Positions 1 to 6,144 of a stretch of DNA of 7,033 bases are shown in pieces. The stretch covers positions 1-7,033 of the forward strand of contig JACMQD010000100.1 of the NCBI GenBank assembly GCA_014377155.1, written 5' to 3'. Both the position numbers and the translations under genes were made by a program. The stretch's first letter is position 1, and each line of letters starts with the position of its first letter. The notes under the pieces were generated by a model. It searched no databases. It worked only from the letters and a program-made list of their open reading frames with translations, and was not told the origin of the DNA. Source of the DNA: Herminiimonas sp. GTDB taxonomy: Bacteria > Pseudomonadota > Gammaproteobacteria > Burkholderiales > Burkholderiaceae.

Positions 1-53
1 GCACTGACGGAAACCGCCATCAGTACACCTAAAAGCAATTTCTTGGCTTGCAT
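1..53 (-). CDS. exported protein of unknown function, 5' end only
   Basis: Only the first 17 codons lie in the window. They read MQAKKLLLGVLMAVSVS, with two lysines followed by an uninterrupted hydrophobic stretch, as expected for the start of a Sec signal peptide or N-terminal anchor. The ATG at 51-53 is preceded by a good ribosome binding site (AAGGAG, 60-65) six bases away. That site overlaps the TAA stop of the DUF4331 gene upstream, so the two genes are almost certainly co-transcribed and probably translationally coupled. The product is likely periplasmic or envelope-associated and works with the DUF4331 protein. The mature part is outside the window, so no family can be given. Confidence 0.7.
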   Translation of the reverse strand, partial: MQAKKLLLGVLMAVSVS

Positions 54-59
54 GCTGAT

Positions 60-65
60 CTCCTT
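60..65 (-). promoter_or_regulatory. ribosome binding site overlapping the upstream stop codon
   Basis: On the minus strand AAGGAG lies six bases before the ATG at 53. Its first two bases belong to the TAA stop (64-66) of the DUF4331 gene. This stop/Shine-Dalgarno overlap fixes the start of the downstream gene and is a typical arrangement for translational coupling. Confidence 0.75.
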
Positions 66-1572
66 ATTGGTTGCCAGGCAGCGGTGTGTTCAGGTACGGG
101 AAACTCGTCTTGAACGTACTCGCGTCCTTACGTACGCCATCGGTGAATGCCAATGCGCCAGCGGGTGCATCGGAAGGCTTACAGCCAACTTTCAATGTAT
201 CGGCTGCGCCGGTTAATGCGCACAGTGCACCCATCGCTACGCGAATCGTCAGATCGACGACATCATCACCGGGACGACGGCCGTTCGGGAAACCTGCATT
301 GTCACCGGCAGCAACGCCAAGTGGATTTTGTGTGGCAGCAGGTGTAGCGGCAATCGAAGTATTCAGACGCATCATCTCAGAGGCTACGACATTTTTTGGT
401 TGATTGACGCCTTCAATACCTTTTAAGAAGACGGTAACCAGATCCGTACGCGGGAAATTGGTCGGTGCCTTGGCCGATGGGAACAAGGTTTCGATCAGCG
501 CTGGCAAGACCGGATTGGTAACGTAGGTAGCAAACTGCGCGTCATCCTTTGGTTTGGACGAGTTGAAGCGGTCCTTGTCTTCGAGGCCGATTACGACTTC
601 GTTGACCAGAGGCATACCCAAGCGCGATACCTGTGTCCATGCACCACCTTCTTTGACTACGCCATTGATCGTCGACGCAGGCGACGGATTAATCAGGCGT
701 CCTTGACGAATGCTGGCTGTCGTGTAGCCGCTAATGACAGGATCGCCGGCCGTGACCAGACAAGCAGTCGGAACTTCGAACGAGATCGTATTAACGTTTT
801 TGGACTCGAGGTCATTCTTGTTGCCGTTGACTTCAGGTCCGAGCGGATTGAAGTTGAACAGATCGAAGATCTTGCCAACAGCGATATAGAACGGCTCCTT
901 GCGCTGGCCAACGAACATTTTGCCGTTGCCGCAACCTGGAATGGCGATGTCATAGATATGCTGGTTGGCATACGTCTCGTACCCGCCGGCTCCGCCGAAT
1001 GTCTTGTCGCCGATGTTGGCAACCGGTTTGTCGAATTCGGCAGCACCACCGGCAGCGTTGGTAATGCGCGTCTTGGTGCCGGTGCGGCGATCGCCACGTA
1101 CCATGTCGACCGTATAGGTCTCACGCACGTTCAGCGCGGCAGGATTGACACCGGCGATCGTGCCGGAATTGATCAAAGGAATCAAAACCTGTTTGCCGCC
1201 CACGGTCAATGCCGTGCGCTTGGAAGTATTCTTGAAGCGTACCTGGAATGTAATATCTTCCTTGGCATCGCCGTTATTGTCGATATGAATTTCATACAGT
1301 GCATTTTGATCGAACTGGTAGAAGTTCGGACCGCCTTGCGGGTCTTGAAACGGCACATAATTAGCCATCAGCGTCACGTAATCCTGGCGGCCGGCGGCAT
1401 ACGAGCGGAACATGTAGAAATCAGTACCATCTACTTTAGGGGCATTGCTCAAGAACGGGCCTTCGGAGTGGCTAGAGGCGAAAGCTGAGCCGCCAAGGGA
1501 AGCGAGCGCCAGTGCGATGCCGACGGCACACGGCGCCAGCTTGAATGTTGAAAGAGAGGACGGGCGTAGCAT
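64..1572 (-). CDS. exported DUF4331-family protein
   Basis: The 502-residue protein starts with a clear Sec signal peptide: a basic start, a hydrophobic core at about residues 13-28 and a probable AFA cleavage site after residue 32. The mature protein begins SSHSEGP, followed by a region with VDGTDFYMFRS (residues 48-57), DxNxDxxED around 98-106 and YDIAIPGCG near 207-215. The 'SSH(R/S)E.P...D..D.Y.F' opening and the length of about 500 residues are characteristic of DUF4331, a bacterial family of unknown biochemical function. The acidic, Asn-rich DNNGDAKED segment could bind a metal such as calcium, but that is inference. The ATG at 1572 is supported by GGAGA at 1581-1585, eight bases upstream. 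The gene is the first of an apparent operon with the exported protein at 1-53. In other bacteria DUF4331 genes are sometimes near ECF sigma-factor genes, but none is visible here. Confidence 0.88.
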   Translation of the reverse strand: MLRPSSLSTFKLAPCAVGIALALASLGGSAFASSHSEGPFLSNAPKVDGTDFYMFRSYAAGRQDYVTLMANYVPFQDPQGGPNFYQFDQNALYEIHIDNNGDAKEDITFQVRFKNTSKRTALTVGGKQVLIPLINSGTIAGVNPAALNVRETYTVDMVRGDRRTGTKTRITNAAGGAAEFDKPVANIGDKTFGGAGGYETYANQHIYDIAIPGCGNGKMFVGQRKEPFYIAVGKIFDLFNFNPLGPEVNGNKNDLESKNVNTISFEVPTACLVTAGDPVISGYTTASIRQGRLINPSPASTINGVVKEGGAWTQVSRLGMPLVNEVVIGLEDKDRFNSSKPKDDAQFATYVTNPVLPALIETLFPSAKAPTNFPRTDLVTVFLKGIEGVNQPKNVVASEMMRLNTSIAATPAATQNPLGVAAGDNAGFPNGRRPGDDVVDLTIRVAMGALCALTGAADTLKVGCKPSDAPAGALAFTDGVRKDASTFKTSFPYLNTPLPGNQ

Positions 1573-1664
1573 GATAAATGTCTCCGATACAAAGGGTTTT
1601 TGAGATAGAGCTGCGAAGTTGCGAAGCAGATCCCGCGTAACGCCATGCGCCGCAAAGTTCTACC

Positions 1665-1682
1665 CACGAGCAGATACTCGTG
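1665..1682. repeat. perfect inverted repeat upstream of the DUF4331 gene
   Basis: CACGAG, six bases (CAGATA), then CTCGTG form a perfect 6+6 inverted repeat about 93 bases before the DUF4331 start. The half-site spacing would suit a dimeric regulator, or the element could be a hairpin in the 5' leader of the mRNA. No U tract follows on either strand, so a terminator is unlikely. Confidence 0.4.
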
Positions 1683-1874
1683 CAGAAGTGGCATTCTTTT
1701 TGTACGGTAGCCAACACATGAACTGCAAAGTAGCAAAAAACTCGCTCAAGTTTTCCCTGACGAATTTATTGCGACTGATAGTTGTATCCGGAGTGGAAGA
1801 TAGTGTTTTCTTAGAAATTTTTAGGCGTCATGTCCTTGCATCGACCGGCACGCGCGCGTTTCGGCGTTAAATGT

Positions 1875-1891
1875 GACGCGCATTGCGCGTC
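1875..1891. repeat. GC-rich inverted repeat
   Basis: GACGCGC-ATT-GCGCGTC is a perfect 7-base-pair stem with a three-base loop. It lies just left of an A+T-rich stretch (about 1898-1930) and just right of an alternating CACGCGCGCGT tract (1849-1859). No T run follows on either strand, so it is not a classical rho-independent terminator. It could be an operator or a DNA or RNA hairpin. Confidence 0.4.
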
Positions 1892-1981
1892 CGCGTGTTA
1901 AACTTCGAATTATTCATTAATTACAAAATGTCTTTTAAGGCGTTGAACGTAAGCATACAGTTCGTATCGAGTCCAAAAGGA

Positions 1982-2049
1982 CACCACGCAGATAGCATGG
2001 GTTTTTAGAGTCTTATCAAGCCGAAGGCACCGCGCAGATAGCACGGGTT
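1982..2049. repeat. 22-base imperfect direct repeat, two copies
   Basis: Copies at 1982-2003 and 2028-2049 read CACC(A/G)CGCAGATAGCA(T/C)GGGTT. They differ at two positions, both transitions, and their starts are 46 bases apart. Both lie just before the terminator at 2076. The 46-base offset is not a multiple of three, so this is not an in-frame protein repeat. Possible explanations are repeated binding sites, a duplicated RNA module or a remnant of a local duplication. Confidence 0.65.
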
Positions 2050-2075
2050 GAAGGTGGATTGATTGTAGTGAATAT

Positions 2076-2099
2076 AAAGCTCGCCTTGGCGAGCTTTTT
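2076..2099 (+). terminator. rho-independent terminator
   Basis: AAAGCTCGC and GCGAGCTTT pair perfectly around a CTTG loop, and the stem runs into five T residues (2095-2099). The long GC-containing stem and the T run on the plus strand make this a strong intrinsic terminator for rightward transcription. On the minus strand the stem is followed only by ATATTCAC, so leftward termination would be weaker. No protein gene precedes it on the plus strand. Confidence 0.8.
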
Positions 2100-2421
2100 G
2101 CATTGCATCCTCGGTTTGTTTTCGCAAAGGTTATGTCATGAGTATCGAACAGGTCCGATAATTCCGAACCATTCGCCGGCGAGGAGGAGAGAGAGAAAAT
2201 CGCGTCATTTCTGTGTGGCGTACCGAACCCCATCTGGAAACAAAAAAGCAACAGCGTCCATATGTCCTAGACGCGTTACATTAGTGTGTGAATGCGTGCT
2301 GGCTGTATAGTGTAAATGTGGTGCTGGAAGCGATTATTGCGCTTGATCCAATCCGCTGTTTCACGCATCAACGCACATATTGCACATACTGCATGAGCTA
2401 GAACGTATTTTTGCAAGACTG

Positions 2422-3405
2422 ATGTTTCCTTCACGGGTCCTGTCACCACATCGTATGATCGCTCAAGCCGGAACCCTACAACGTCCCAAAGCAATAACGG
2501 ATTCGGGCGACCAAACTGACCCGGCTTTGCCGGAGAAGCTGATACTCCAGCAACAGGTCGCCTCGCTTCAGAGTCAAATACTGCAAATGCAGGAAGAAGC
2601 ACGGCAGCAAAGCGAGAGGACGGCATTGCTGAAGAAACTGGAAGAAACCAACCGCAACCTTATTACCGCGTACGACAGCATGCGGCAAATGAAGAACGAT
2701 GCCGAAGAGGTCGGACGGCGGCACAATGAATTCATCGCCATGCTGGCGCACGAATTGCGTGGCCCGATGGCGCCTATCGCCGTCGCCGCATCACTGCTCG
2801 AACAACTGACCGACGCTCATCCGAAGCTGTCGATGGTGCACGGTGTTCTCAATCGTCAGGTCGACAACATGAAGCGCTTGCTGGATGACCTGCTCGATGC
2901 GTCGCGCATGTCCAACGGTAAGATCGTTTTTGCCAAATCCCCGGTATTGGTCGCCGACATGGTGCAGGCTGCGGTAGAAATCAGCCAGCCGTTCATCGAT
3001 CAGCGCAAGCACACCCTGAACGTCATGATCGAGCACGATACGATGATGGTCGAAGGCGACCCGTTGCGGCTAGCGCAAGTGTTTTCAAATCTGCTGATCA
3101 ATGCGGCAAAATTCACCCCCGAAGGCGGCGAGATTACTATCGCTGCTCACCAATGCGGCCACATGGTCGAGATTGCGGTCGTCGACAATGGCGTAGGCAT
3201 GCCGGCCGAATTACTGCCGCGTGTTTTCGATCTGTTTACACAGGGAGCCCGGTCGATGACGCGTACCGAAGGCGGACTCGGCATCGGCTTGGCCATGGTG
3301 CACAGTATCGTGCTACGACACGGCGGCGAAGTAAGGGGCGACAGCGACGGACAAGGCATGGGCAGCGAGTTCGTTGTCACGCTACCGCTTTCTAACAATA
3401 CCTGA
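2422..3405 (+). CDS. soluble sensor histidine kinase without receiver domain
   Basis: With the ATG at 2422 the protein has 327 residues. Residues about 39-99 are a Gln/Glu-rich probable coiled coil. HisKA follows, with the H box FIAMLAHELRGPMAPI and phospho-accepting His at about 110. The HATPase_c domain shows the N box (SNLLINAAKF, about 222-231), G1 DNGVGMP (about 255-261), F box VFDLF (about 268-272) and G2 GGLGIGLAM (about 284-292). These are the motifs of an ATP-dependent protein-histidine kinase of two-component systems. No membrane segment, PAS, GAF or receiver domain is visible, so it should be cytoplasmic, and its input and partner regulator are unknown. The start is uncertain: TTG 2380 and ATG 2455 are in frame and none of the three has a good ribosome binding site. 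The frame opens after a stop at 2344. The gene stands alone and converges on the minus-strand cluster. Confidence 0.9.
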   Translation: MFPSRVLSPHRMIAQAGTLQRPKAITDSGDQTDPALPEKLILQQQVASLQSQILQMQEEARQQSERTALLKKLEETNRNLITAYDSMRQMKNDAEEVGRRHNEFIAMLAHELRGPMAPIAVAASLLEQLTDAHPKLSMVHGVLNRQVDNMKRLLDDLLDASRMSNGKIVFAKSPVLVADMVQAAVEISQPFIDQRKHTLNVMIEHDTMMVEGDPLRLAQVFSNLLINAAKFTPEGGEITIAAHQCGHMVEIAVVDNGVGMPAELLPRVFDLFTQGARSMTRTEGGLGIGLAMVHSIVLRHGGEVRGDSDGQGMGSEFVVTLPLSNNT

Positions 3406-3490
3406 GAGAGCATCCGTGACGTCGTCGCGGCAATCTTCTTTGCACGCGTTTCGTGGCAGTCGACCTGCCTGGCACCAACCATGCTATCCG

Positions 3491-3508
3491 GCGCGCTAAC
3501 CCGCGCGC
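3491..3508. repeat. GC hairpin at the convergent gene ends
   Basis: GCGCGC-TAACCC-GCGCGC forms a 6-base-pair stem that contains the stop codon of the minus-strand 408-residue gene. It lies in the 90-base gap where that gene and the histidine kinase converge. No T tract follows on either strand, so it is at best a weak transcription-end or mRNA 3'-end structure. A second small inverted repeat (GGCAG-TCGAC-CTGCC, 3455-3469) lies in the same gap. No classical intrinsic terminator is visible for either gene. Confidence 0.3.
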
Positions 3509-4722
3509 TTGTCCTTGACATTGACATTGCAGTTCTCGATCAGGAACTTGACGCCGCGCTCGTACTTCGCATCGGTATCGTCGCCAAGACGTTCCAGTGC
3601 TTCCGGCACGAATTCCTCTTCCCACAATGCCAGCAAATTTTCCTTGAGTTCGAAGGGCGCTGCGTGCTGGATGAAGGCGGCGACAGCGTCGTTGTCGAAA
3701 CCGTCCTTGCGCACCCGACGCACCATCGACTTCGCTTCTGCTTCCGAAATCGTCGGTTTGGGAGTAATGCCCGTTGCCAGGCACATGAAAATCGTCAGGC
3801 GTGAGTAAGGGTCTTCACGACCCTTGGTAATCTTGTGCCATTCCTTCGAAACCAGCGCATCGAAACTGTCGACGTCATCGAGCCCGCTGTCCCGGATAAA
3901 ATAACGCGACTCGAAAGTATTGAAAAGGACATCGAGCGGCAGTCCGGCATCGAGCAGGAGTGGCACGTCGTGCTTTTCGATTTCGCGTCGTACGCCGTTG
4001 ACGATTTCGCGATAGGAGTCCGGGACGTCGTCGAGCAGCTTGCGCGGCATGCTCAGGCTGCCTTTGGCTTGCGCCTTGGTGTGCAGGGTATCGATAAGCC
4101 TGGCAAATTCGCTGCGGCTGGGACACACGTCGCCCTTGCCGATTCTGACCAGAATAGCGCTGCGGATCACGGTTTCGGCCACGGTGAATTCCAGCGCCGA
4201 ACGCGCAATTTTCAATTGATCCGCAAACCACAGCGCCGCGCTGATTGCAACGGCGTTATCTTGCCTGCGACGCTGTTCCTTGAGAAATGCAGCCAGCGAA
4301 AACGGCTTGGCCAAGGTGCGCTCGTTCTGGAAATCCTTCAGGGCCTGGCCCTTGCCGTCGCCGAAGACCGTGGACTCCGGCATCGCATGCAATTTCTTGA
4401 GCATGTCGTTGCCATTACGTGAATGGCTCAGGAAGGTATTCTCGCGCAGCGATTCGGCGGCACGGTGCAGGTCGCCGCCACTATAATGTTCGAGGTAGAG
4501 GCTGATCAGATTGACCATGCGCTTGCGCGCGTTATCGAGATCGCCATGCAGGTGGCTGGTGCCGAAATGGTCTGCCACCTGCACCGCACCCTTGGCGCCG
4601 TCGGCAATCATCAGACGGGTTCGGGCATCGTCGATGATGCCGTTCTTCGCGCCATACGCAAGCACGCGCTCGAAATACGGACGCCTGTCGATCCTGGCGA
4701 TTGTATGCTTGTCGTTGACCAT
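3496..4722 (-). CDS. hypothetical protein, 408 residues, last gene of the helicase/J-domain cluster
   Basis: I do not recognise this family. The protein is soluble, apparently mostly helical, and has no signal peptide, membrane segment or nucleotide-binding motif that I can see. Visible segments are a basic N-terminal part (DRRPYFERVLAYGAKNGIID, residues 12-31), a charged middle (FLKEQRRRQDNAVAISAALW, 146-165), LPLDVLFNTFESRYFIRDSG (261-280) and an acidic C-terminal part (ALWEEEFVPEALERLGDDTD, 365-384). The ATG at 4722 is the first in the frame. It is preceded only by a weak purine stretch (GAGAAAAG) and lies 58 bases after the stop of the 254-residue gene on the same strand. This spacing suggests co-transcription. 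Base use matches its neighbours, so there is no sign of recent transfer. That the frame is coding is well supported by its length and protein-like composition. Confidence 0.85.
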   Translation of the reverse strand: MVNDKHTIARIDRRPYFERVLAYGAKNGIIDDARTRLMIADGAKGAVQVADHFGTSHLHGDLDNARKRMVNLISLYLEHYSGGDLHRAAESLRENTFLSHSRNGNDMLKKLHAMPESTVFGDGKGQALKDFQNERTLAKPFSLAAFLKEQRRRQDNAVAISAALWFADQLKIARSALEFTVAETVIRSAILVRIGKGDVCPSRSEFARLIDTLHTKAQAKGSLSMPRKLLDDVPDSYREIVNGVRREIEKHDVPLLLDAGLPLDVLFNTFESRYFIRDSGLDDVDSFDALVSKEWHKITKGREDPYSRLTIFMCLATGITPKPTISEAEAKSMVRRVRKDGFDNDAVAAFIQHAAPFELKENLLALWEEEFVPEALERLGDDTDAKYERGVKFLIENCNVNVKDKRAG

Positions 4723-4780
4723 AAACTTTTCTCAAGTGATGACAAGGAAGGATATTGCTGCTGACTCGCAGACGTCGATG

Positions 4781-5545
4781 TTAAAGCGCCGATTCTTCGA
4801 TCGAATTATCGGGTCCTTTTTTCGGCTCGGCGACAGCGTCCGGTTGCGCGTCTTCCTGTTCCAGCTTGCGCAATTCCTCGGCTTCGAGCGCCGCTTCCAG
4901 ACGCAGGCGATTGGCGACACGGCTTTTCAGGATCGGCCAGATGTGCTTGAACAGATCCGGATGGTCATTTTTGAGCAGCCAGGTCACTTCCTTCCAGTCG
5001 TGGTCCAGAATCTCGGACTGATCGACTTCGTCGCTTTTTTCTTCGTGGCCTTGCCAGTAGTCGTCGCCGGTCTCGGAACCGTCGATCGCGCCGCCGCGTT
5101 CGGTGTGATTGACGTTGAAGGTACCGTAGGTGGCGAAATGCACCACTTCTTCGTCGCGGTCGGACAAATAATCGACCAGCGCGTCGATGCCGCCGTCGAC
5201 TGCGCCGATCGCGCTGATGAAGTCGGCGGTCTGCGTATCGTCGCGAAACAGGATCGCATTAAGCATGCCGCGCAGATGCCGGTGCGTCTGGTCGCCGTAC
5301 AGTTTTTCCATTACCAGCGCGCGCGCGAACTGCTCGGGCGTCACCAGCAGGTTGATCACCGATTCCTTCGATGAGTCATATTCGCGAATCACCGCCAGCA
5401 GGTCTTTCGGTGGCATTTCTTCCAGCACTGCGACCAGCGCCAGGTCGCCTTCGGTTTCGGCCAGTGACACCAGCGCGAATTCGGCACCGACGATGTCGCC
5501 GGCACGGATCAGGTTTGCAGCTTTTACTATGAGCGAATTTGTCAT
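4781..5545 (-). CDS. hypothetical protein, 254 residues
   Basis: Unrecognised soluble protein. The N-terminal half (about residues 1-130) is helical and rich in Ala, Leu and Glu, with short helix-turn-helix units that could be an alpha-solenoid-like or TPR/HEAT-like fold; this is inference only. The middle contains an aromatic/His segment, VVHFATYGTFNVNH (134-147), then an acidic, probably flexible stretch (about 157-182) and a Trp-containing segment, HDWKEVTWLLKNDHPDLFKH (182-201). The C-terminus (about 213-254) is a charged helix followed by a low-complexity tail. The start at 5545 lies 32 bases after the stop of the 188-residue gene with no strong ribosome binding site. It may depend on translation from upstream. 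The gene is the fourth in the apparent operon. Confidence 0.85.
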   Translation of the reverse strand: MTNSLIVKAANLIRAGDIVGAEFALVSLAETEGDLALVAVLEEMPPKDLLAVIREYDSSKESVINLLVTPEQFARALVMEKLYGDQTHRHLRGMLNAILFRDDTQTADFISAIGAVDGGIDALVDYLSDRDEEVVHFATYGTFNVNHTERGGAIDGSETGDDYWQGHEEKSDEVDQSEILDHDWKEVTWLLKNDHPDLFKHIWPILKSRVANRLRLEAALEAEELRKLEQEDAQPDAVAEPKKGPDNSIEESAL

Positions 5546-5577
5546 GAGGTGCTAAGTGAAATCGTGAATTGGACGGG

Positions 5578-6144
5578 TCAGGCCTTGCGATCGAAACCCT
5601 GGTCAGCCAGCCAGTCCGCGCCGGCTTCGTCGAGGTCGGATTCCATGTCCTCGCCCTCGTCGTCGCTACGCCCGCGTCGGCCACCACTGCTTTGCTCATC
5701 GCCATCCTCGCCTTCGGCATCATCGTCGTCGACGCTGGCACTCTCGTGCCTGCCGTCGCTCTTGCCGTAAAGGTATTCCAGGCATGCAGTGGTGATCAAA
5801 AACTGTTCGCCGCCGCTTTCCTTGAGTGCGATGGCAGCCAGTTTCTCAGCGCCGGGCTGAAAGGAAATTGTCGTCTTGACCTCGTCCCAAGAAGGGAAGT
5901 CATCTGGCTCGCTGGCCGCCAGTTGAGCCATGACCTGGAGGTTGACAAAGCTGATCTGGCCGTGGAACACCACCGCCACCATTTCGGGTGCGACCTCGAT
6001 CATCGGCATGAGGGCAGCGAACTGCGTACGCTTTTCCTTGAGCCGGGCATGGAGCACGTTTTTGCCTTCGGAGTCGCTTTGCAGATCGTCGAGCTCCGCA
6101 TGATAAGCCTTGGTCAAATCTTCAAAAAAATAAGAGAGTCTCAT
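5578..6144 (-). CDS. hypothetical protein with acidic low-complexity tail, 188 residues
   Basis: Unrecognised protein. Residues 1 to about 128 look like a folded domain, opening MRLSYFFEDLTKAYHAELDD and including PEMVAVVFHGQISFVN (53-68), FPSWDEVKTTISF (83-95) and QFLITTACLEYLYGKSDG (114-131). Residues about 139-174 are a strongly acidic, Asp/Glu/Ser/Gly-rich tract interrupted by a short basic patch (GGRRGR, 154-159). The protein then ends with a short segment, ADWLADQGFD (176-185), which resembles a terminal binding peptide. Acidic tails of this kind are known in histone-like, DNA-mimic and chaperone-associated proteins, but a function cannot be assigned. The ATG at 6144 overlaps the TGA of the J-domain gene (ATGA, 6141-6144), which indicates translational coupling. 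No independent ribosome binding site is seen. Confidence 0.87.
   Translation of the reverse strand: MRLSYFFEDLTKAYHAELDDLQSDSEGKNVLHARLKEKRTQFAALMPMIEVAPEMVAVVFHGQISFVNLQVMAQLAASEPDDFPSWDEVKTTISFQPGAEKLAAIALKESGGEQFLITTACLEYLYGKSDGRHESASVDDDDAEGEDGDEQSSGGRRGRSDDEGEDMESDLDEAGADWLADQGFDRKA

Larger units (their letters stand above)
1900..2099 (+). ncRNA. candidate small RNA or leader RNA ending at the terminator
   Basis: A strong plus-strand terminator at 2076-2099 has no plus-strand protein gene before it within the intergenic region, so it probably ends a short non-coding transcript. The preceding A+T-rich tract (about 1898-1930) is a plausible promoter location, although no clear -35/-10 pair is seen, so the 5' end given is arbitrary. 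Inside are a small GTCC-AAAA-GGAC hairpin (1971-1982) and two copies of a 22-base repeat (1982-2003 and 2028-2049). No known RNA family was recognised. An alternative is a tiny open frame at 1928-2008 (26 codons, starting MSFKALNVS), but it has no ribosome binding site. Confidence 0.3.
1573..2421. other. long intergenic region between divergent transcription units
   Basis: About 850 bases separate the minus-strand DUF4331 gene from the plus-strand histidine kinase. The stretch is richer in A+T than its surroundings, and its open frames have no recognisable domains and no convincing ribosome binding sites. It must carry the promoters of both flanking units. I could not identify a convincing sigma-70 -35/-10 pair for the DUF4331 gene. 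Before the kinase, TATAGT at 2306-2311 resembles a -10 box but lacks a good -35. The supported contents are inverted repeats at 1665-1682 and 1875-1891, a direct repeat at 1982-2049 and a plus-strand terminator at 2076-2099. A purine tract (GAGGAGGAGAGAGAG) near 2180-2195 resembles a strong Shine-Dalgarno sequence but has no start codon at a usable distance. Confidence 0.6.

Noticed and set aside
703..1488. 261-codon plus-strand open frame
   Set aside because: It is antisense to the DUF4331 gene, which has a signal peptide, ribosome binding site and family signature. The antisense product is low-quality and has no domain.
1928..2008. 26-codon open frame (MSFKALNVS...) as a small protein gene
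   Set aside because: It has no ribosome binding site and no recognisable hydrophobic or conserved pattern. It is kept only as an alternative explanation for the RNA candidate.
1982..2049. CRISPR array
   Set aside because: There are only two imperfect repeat copies, no third unit, and no cas genes.
2180..2195. Purine-rich GAGGAGGAGAGAGAG as a ribosome binding site
   Set aside because: No ATG, GTG or TTG follows at 4-12 bases that leads to a usable open frame.
1910..2251. 113-codon minus-strand open frame in the intergenic region
   Set aside because: It runs through the terminator hairpin and both direct repeats, has no ribosome binding site, and has a Cys/Phe/His-rich composition typical of non-coding DNA.
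2138..2283. Plus-strand reading starting MSIEQVR with one in-frame TAA, then open to 2283, as a possible broken gene
   Set aside because: An AAAGG-like site precedes the ATG, but there is no recognisable protein after the stop and the stretch is too short to separate from chance.
3835..4422. 195-codon plus-strand open frame
   Set aside because: It lies entirely within the minus-strand 408-residue gene and has no recognisable features.
4511..5374. 287-codon plus-strand open frame
   Set aside because: It spans the ends of two minus-strand genes and the gap between them, and its composition is that of a reverse-strand shadow in GC-biased codons.
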